Below are positions 59,269 to 64,000 of a stretch of 64,000 nt of DNA, piece after piece. The position numbers and the translations under genes are program-made. Origin of the DNA: Brugia malayi (lineage: Eukaryota; Nematoda; Chromadorea; Rhabditida; Onchocercidae); the NCBI RefSeq assembly GCF_000002995.4, contig NW_025062477.1, forward strand, positions 3,444,649-3,508,648, in the 5' to 3' direction. Numbering within the stretch: position 1 is the stretch's first letter; the number at the start of each line of letters is the position of its first letter. The notes under the pieces were generated by a model, which ran no database searches, was not told the DNA's origin, and worked only from the letters and a program-made list of their open reading frames with translations.

Positions 59269-62200
59269 AAAGTATATATCTTCTCAATGGTCTCATTTTA
59301 TTTTCCATTATTGCGGTGATAATACTTATATGATTTAAAATTGCAATTGTCGCAGTTGTTTCAATAATTTACTTTCTCTAATATACCTTTTATGTTGTTT
59401 ACTTTTTTATTCATTTCCAAATACAAAATGATAATTTATTGCTCGAACAATCAACAAAATATGGCATTTTTTTTTTTTTTTTTTTGTTAAATTCTAATTA
59501 AATTCTTGTTCTTAATAAGATCACATTTAGATGCTAATTTTGTTCAAGCAATAAATGTTAGCTTATTATTGTTACTATATTTGCTGTAAGAACTTTTTCT
59601 TTTTTTTTTTTTTTTTTTTCTACGCCAATTTTATTTTTCCGAGCTTAATGTAATTTATGAAATGAAATTAATGCTCCAAACTGTTTATTATTTAAGGTTG
59701 TAAAAAGAAAAAATACCGGTTATTAAAAAAAAAAAAAAAAGCAGAAAGTTAAAATTGATTTTGTTTGAAGAAGAAGAAGTAAGATTCTATTTCAATTTCT
59801 TTTTTCCCTTTTTCCCTTCTTCATCTCTTTCATATTTTTGTACTTTGATTTTTATTTTTATTTTAATGAGATTGAATTTGTTTTTGCTGCTATGAATGAT
59901 TTGTTTTAATTTTGCATTCTTTGCAGTATTTATATGTTGTATAGAATGTTTACTATATACATTTATTTTTGTTTTTGTTTTTTATTTTTTTTACTTAATT
60001 TTTCGAAATTACAGCAATTCTTTAGTGCTATTACAATTTTTTTTTTTTTTTTTTTCAAAACAATCACTGATCAATTATATGAATTAATTTAAGCTTTATC
60101 ATCCATTCGTTCCATTGCTATTATTATTGCATTTCAATGTTTTCCACAATATATCTCAATGTTTTATATTTTTTTTTTAAAATATATATATGTATATGTA
60201 CCGATCAATTATAAATTATAGCATTTGAATGATGAATTTTCATCTTTTTCCATTCATCCATCAATCAATGTTTATTTAATATTTATTTCCCACTTTTGCC
60301 TGCCTCATTCAAAATCTTTCAAAAAAAAAAAAAAAATTTTTCCCTTTCTTTCTTCTTTTTCTCATTTTTTCTCAATTTATCATTCTGCAAACTTCTATGT
60401 TAGGAATAATTTTACTGTTGCTGTTGTTTCCTATTTACATTTTGTTTTTTTCACTCCTTTAACTAATATTTTTGGAACTTTTTATCACAAAAAAAAAAAA
60501 AAAAAAAAATGAAAAAATGAAAAAGAGAAAATAAAATGAAATTTGTTAATTTTATAAACAAATCATTTATTCCTAATAAAAGAGAAGAAAATGATTTGAG
60601 ATACAAATTAAAAATTTGATTATTTATGACTAATTCTATGGTTCATATCACTTCCTAAGTGGAAGATTTGTTTACTCTTTCATAGGTGCTTCGTTTTTTT
60701 TTTTTTTTACTTTTACTTTTACTTTTACTTTTACTAAATATGAATTATTTGCATTACTTCGCACTGTCAACAACTGTGCCACTATTTGAAACACTGCTAC
60801 CATTAGAATGTCACATTTAATTGTTATTCATATTTGTGTTTTACATGCAATTATTTTAGACTGAAAAGATGATTCATTAATTCAAATTTTAATTTGCACT
60901 TATGCAACAATCATTTCATGAAAATTTAATTTTTCATTTAACTACTCAATTCTTAGTTTTGTTTTGAAAAAAGCAAATGAATTGAAATGAAATGAAAATG
61001 CAAATTATTTTGATTATGAAATTGTAAAATTTGATTATAAAAATTTTTTCATTTTATTCTTGCAGATATTAAAATGTTCAAAATTTTATTCTCATGGACA
61101 TTGTCATGCAATGATAATAACATAAATGATCCTTGTTCAGAAAAAAAAAAAAAGAAAACCGGAAAACCGATTTCATCTTGACCTCTATCCATTTTGACCT
61201 TTTAGCTGCAAACTATTACATTGTTACCACAGAAGTTGCAAAGAATCATTCAATTTCCGAGACTTTCCGATGGAATATTTAATATCAAAGTATATTTTGA
61301 ATCATACCCTAACTTGAAATAATTTTCATTTTCCAGTAAATTTGTATTTCGGAAGCGAAAGCATATTGATCTAACATTTTAATGCATTTGGAAATGATGA
61401 AAACAACGGAAGAACATTATTTTGCATTTCTTTTTTGAAATGTTAGCATAATGCATTCTACTAAACCTTTCATCTTGCCGCATATGAGAAATGAGTGACA
61501 GACTTGGCTTAGCATTTGCTTAAATGAAAGTATTTTTAATAATCAATTTGATCGGATCCCTTTTTCAAGCAAATCCCTGCCGTAATCGATTTATTTCAGA
61601 AGATTAAAACAAACTGATAGTTGCGGCAATGTAATATTGGATGAATGTTAAAGTTAGCTTTCTGTAAGCTTAAATTGAAAGACATGTGCGCATGTGGGTG
61701 TATGTTTATGCGTATATATAAATTTGTATGTGTGTGTATGTCTGTGCATGTGTGTGTATGTATATTCTTTATGTATAAACAAGTGGACTTGAAATTTCAA
61801 GATGGATCTTCTATTCATCCACTGTCGTCATTTCTTAGGCCATTCAATATATTTCTAGGATGGAAAAAGATGCAACAAGGGAAGCCAAGAGCCAAGTGTT
61901 CCACAACACACCCACACACACACATACACATATCTTAACTTTATCTCGAGAGTATAAATCGAGAATAATGAAATATTTGAAGTGTTAGTTTTTGCAATGA
62001 GAATAACTTCCTCATTAACTATAACAAAAATTGCAATTAATATTATTTTGCAGTGCCAACTGAGGCATTCCATTTAATTAGGTCACTACTGATAAGGTTG
62101 TTGTCATTCATTCCGTCCAAATATATTGCTGCGGGGGGTTAATGCCTCTTTTAATTGAAACATAATTCTCATTGAATGATATCATTATCATTATTATCAC

Positions 62201-64000
62201 TATTATTATCATCATTATCACTATTATTTTTATTAATATTATTATTATTAAATTATTATCGCATTGACTAAATTATTCATTGATATAAATATCCATCTAC
62301 TAATTTAATATCTCCTTAATTTTCTTCATATTTTCCATTTTCATTTTATTTCCTCACAACTATTTATCATATATCTTATTTACTTTTTAATACTTTATAC
62401 TCTACTCTACTCTACTTTACTTTACTCAACTCTATTCATTATTACTCTTTCACTGATAACATGGTTCCTCTTTTTTCTTCACTTTTATTATGTTTACTAA
62501 ATAGCTTAACTTTATAAGTACTTTTCATTTCAATACTTTACACAGTTTGAGTTACTCTTTCTCATCTATTTTACTTCTCGTTACTAAGCAGCGGTAACTT
62601 GGCAGTCTCAGCAGATTAATTAACTAAATTTACTCCATTTCAGATGTTAGTTATATGCCCATTTTCGTAAATCATTTTGCAAATTATTTTCACCACCCAC
62701 TCATCTTGAACATACCTTATTAAAATAAATGGAAGAATGTCTTTGGCAGTCATATTTTTGCTTCTTTTCATTTATTTATTCATTCGTTTTTTTATTTTAC
62801 TTTTTTCTCTTTTTTCTTCTTCTTTGTTCCAATGGGAAATATTTGAATAAAGCAATTTCAGTCAGTTTTTTTATAATTGAATTGATTGATAATTCTTGAT
62901 GGAATATATGAGACATACAAAGAAATATCTCATTTTAATCTTTCACAGAATCAACGTCATTCTTTTGACAATTCTAATGCTTAAATGGAATTCTCCAATC
63001 TCATCTGTCACACTTGTTGAAGTATATTTGAATATATTTGATAAAATGAAATAATTAAAAATCCTTTTTATCATATCAGAATTAGTGATAATTAGTGACA
63101 AATTTTTTATCAAATCACAACTAGCTATATTGGTTTCATTTCAAAATTGATTATCATCAAACTATAAAACGTTCAGTGATATTTTGGGTGAGCTAAGCAT
63201 GACTTAGTCTAACCATTTGAGTTCTAAAAATCTTTCCTGAAATATCGATTTGCAAATTGTTTGTTCTTAAATTTCACTTTAGCATTTATGTCCATTTTAT
63301 TGTCTTCCATTAAGCCATGTTCTCAGAATCTACGTCTGATATATTTTGCTCTAAGCGTCACGCATAATTATTGATGTAACCGCAGAAGCGCATATGACGT
63401 AGTTGCATATCTGTGTCATAAAGTAAAGTTGATAAGTCTGCAAAGCTTAATGAAGCATTTTTTTTTTTCAATGCAGAAATAAAAACCTTATTTTTTCTTT
63501 GAATTGCAAGGAAATGTTGTCACTTTCTAAAAGTATTCAGGGTTGACATCATTGAAAGAATGAATTATACTAAGATAAGATGCTGATGACAATTGTCACA
63601 GCTAATAGTGAATTGCTGATTGTTATTGCTATTTTGCTCAAATCTCTTGCCTCTTTTTATGAACCAGTTTCAATAATGAATTTAAAATATTTAATGAAAT
63701 AATAGGATGAAGAGAAGAGAGGAATGAGTGATAAAATCATTCTTAGGAATACCAATTAAAGCATAAAATATCAATATTTACCTTTCTATTCAATTAAAAT
63801 TTTAAATATAGTACAATTAGATGAGACAAATATTAGAGGGCAAATATATTCCTTTGGAAGCATTAATTAGACTAAGAAATTATCAGGCTAAAACTAGAAC
63901 TAGGCTAAAATTAGACCCTAAAACCAGGCTAAAATTGAATAATTTAGTGCGCTAAATGAAATGTTTTTTCACAGATTACAATTAATTTACGTTCTATTAT
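59269..64000 (+). other. 3' flank / intergenic: 3' UTR then simple repeats
   Basis: No further gene was recognised on either strand. It holds (TTTAC)n at 60702-60735, TG-rich tracts at 61681-61757, (CA)n at 61910-61932, a TTATCA-rich run at about 62175-62255 and ACTCT repeats at about 62395-62430. Some stretches between 61140 and 62150 are less AT-rich, but no frame there has splice context or a known domain. Confidence 0.6.
59550..59555 (+). promoter_or_regulatory. Candidate polyadenylation signal AATAAA
   Basis: The first AATAAA after the stop codon, 282 bases downstream, which suits a typical nematode 3' UTR. In sequence this AT-rich the hexamer is weak evidence. Confidence 0.3.

Noticed and set aside
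59269..64000. A second gene downstream of hmr-1
   Set aside because: Open frames at 60225, 61645 and on the minus strand at 61855 consist of homopolymer, TG/CA repeats or unrecognised sequence without splice context.
1..64000. tRNA, rRNA and spliced-leader RNA genes
   Set aside because: I looked for T-loop GTTCGA-type boxes and conserved rRNA or SL segments by eye and saw none outside coding exons; a covariance-model search was not possible.

Overview
The window is nuclear DNA of a nematode. It is strongly AT-rich, with many poly-A/poly-T runs, short GT-AG introns with pyrimidine-rich acceptors, and one very large gene on the + strand. That gene is the orthologue of the C. elegans classical cadherin gene hmr-1. 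The homopolymer-filled introns and base composition suggest a spirurid (clade III, filaria-like) worm, but this is only an impression. I found no second convincing protein gene, no tRNA or rRNA gene, no CRISPR array and no recognisable transposase.

Layout: 51 exons of the long, N-cadherin-type product (hmr-1b-like) can be chained in one unbroken frame from base 1, where the 5' end of the gene is missing, to the stop codon at 59266-59268. They total 7,830 nt, or 2,609 residues plus stop. Exons 1-30 (1-45255) encode about 14 extracellular cadherin (EC) repeats. An 8.5 kb intron follows exon 1, and a 22.6 kb intron separates exon 29 (ends 22395) from exon 30 (starts 45026). Only 65 bp after exon 30 lies a second start: an alternative first exon (45321-45658) with its own ATG and signal peptide. 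It joins the common exon 31 (49137) in the same phase and gives a short, HMR-1A-type cadherin of 1,271 residues. Exons 31-51 (49137-59268) are shared. They encode the last EC repeats, the non-chordate (NC) cadherin domain, EGF1, LamG1, EGF2, LamG2, a cysteine-rich EGF-like region, the transmembrane helix and a complete catenin-binding tail.

How the parts work together: one tail (p120-type juxtamembrane motif and beta-catenin-type motif) is attached either to a long ectodomain, expected for neuronal adhesion and axon fasciculation, or to a short ectodomain, expected for epithelial junctions. The choice is made by alternative promoters and first exons. The long-isoform exon 30 and the short-isoform exon A1 each supply the first half of the same EC repeat.

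The most unusual points are: (1) exon 30 sits where the outron or promoter of the short isoform should be, 65 bp from its presumed trans-splice acceptor, and splicing the two together would hit a stop; (2) two introns begin with tandem arrays that copy the exon-intron junction itself (28 bp x 5 at 13077-13218; 77 bp x 5 at 19275-19640), creating rows of decoy 5' splice sites; (3) a GC-AG intron lies inside the catenin-binding region; (4) hairpin-bearing repeats and opposed CT/GA tracts occur in the giant intron. The 59269-64000 segment is the 3' flank, with only simple repeats seen.
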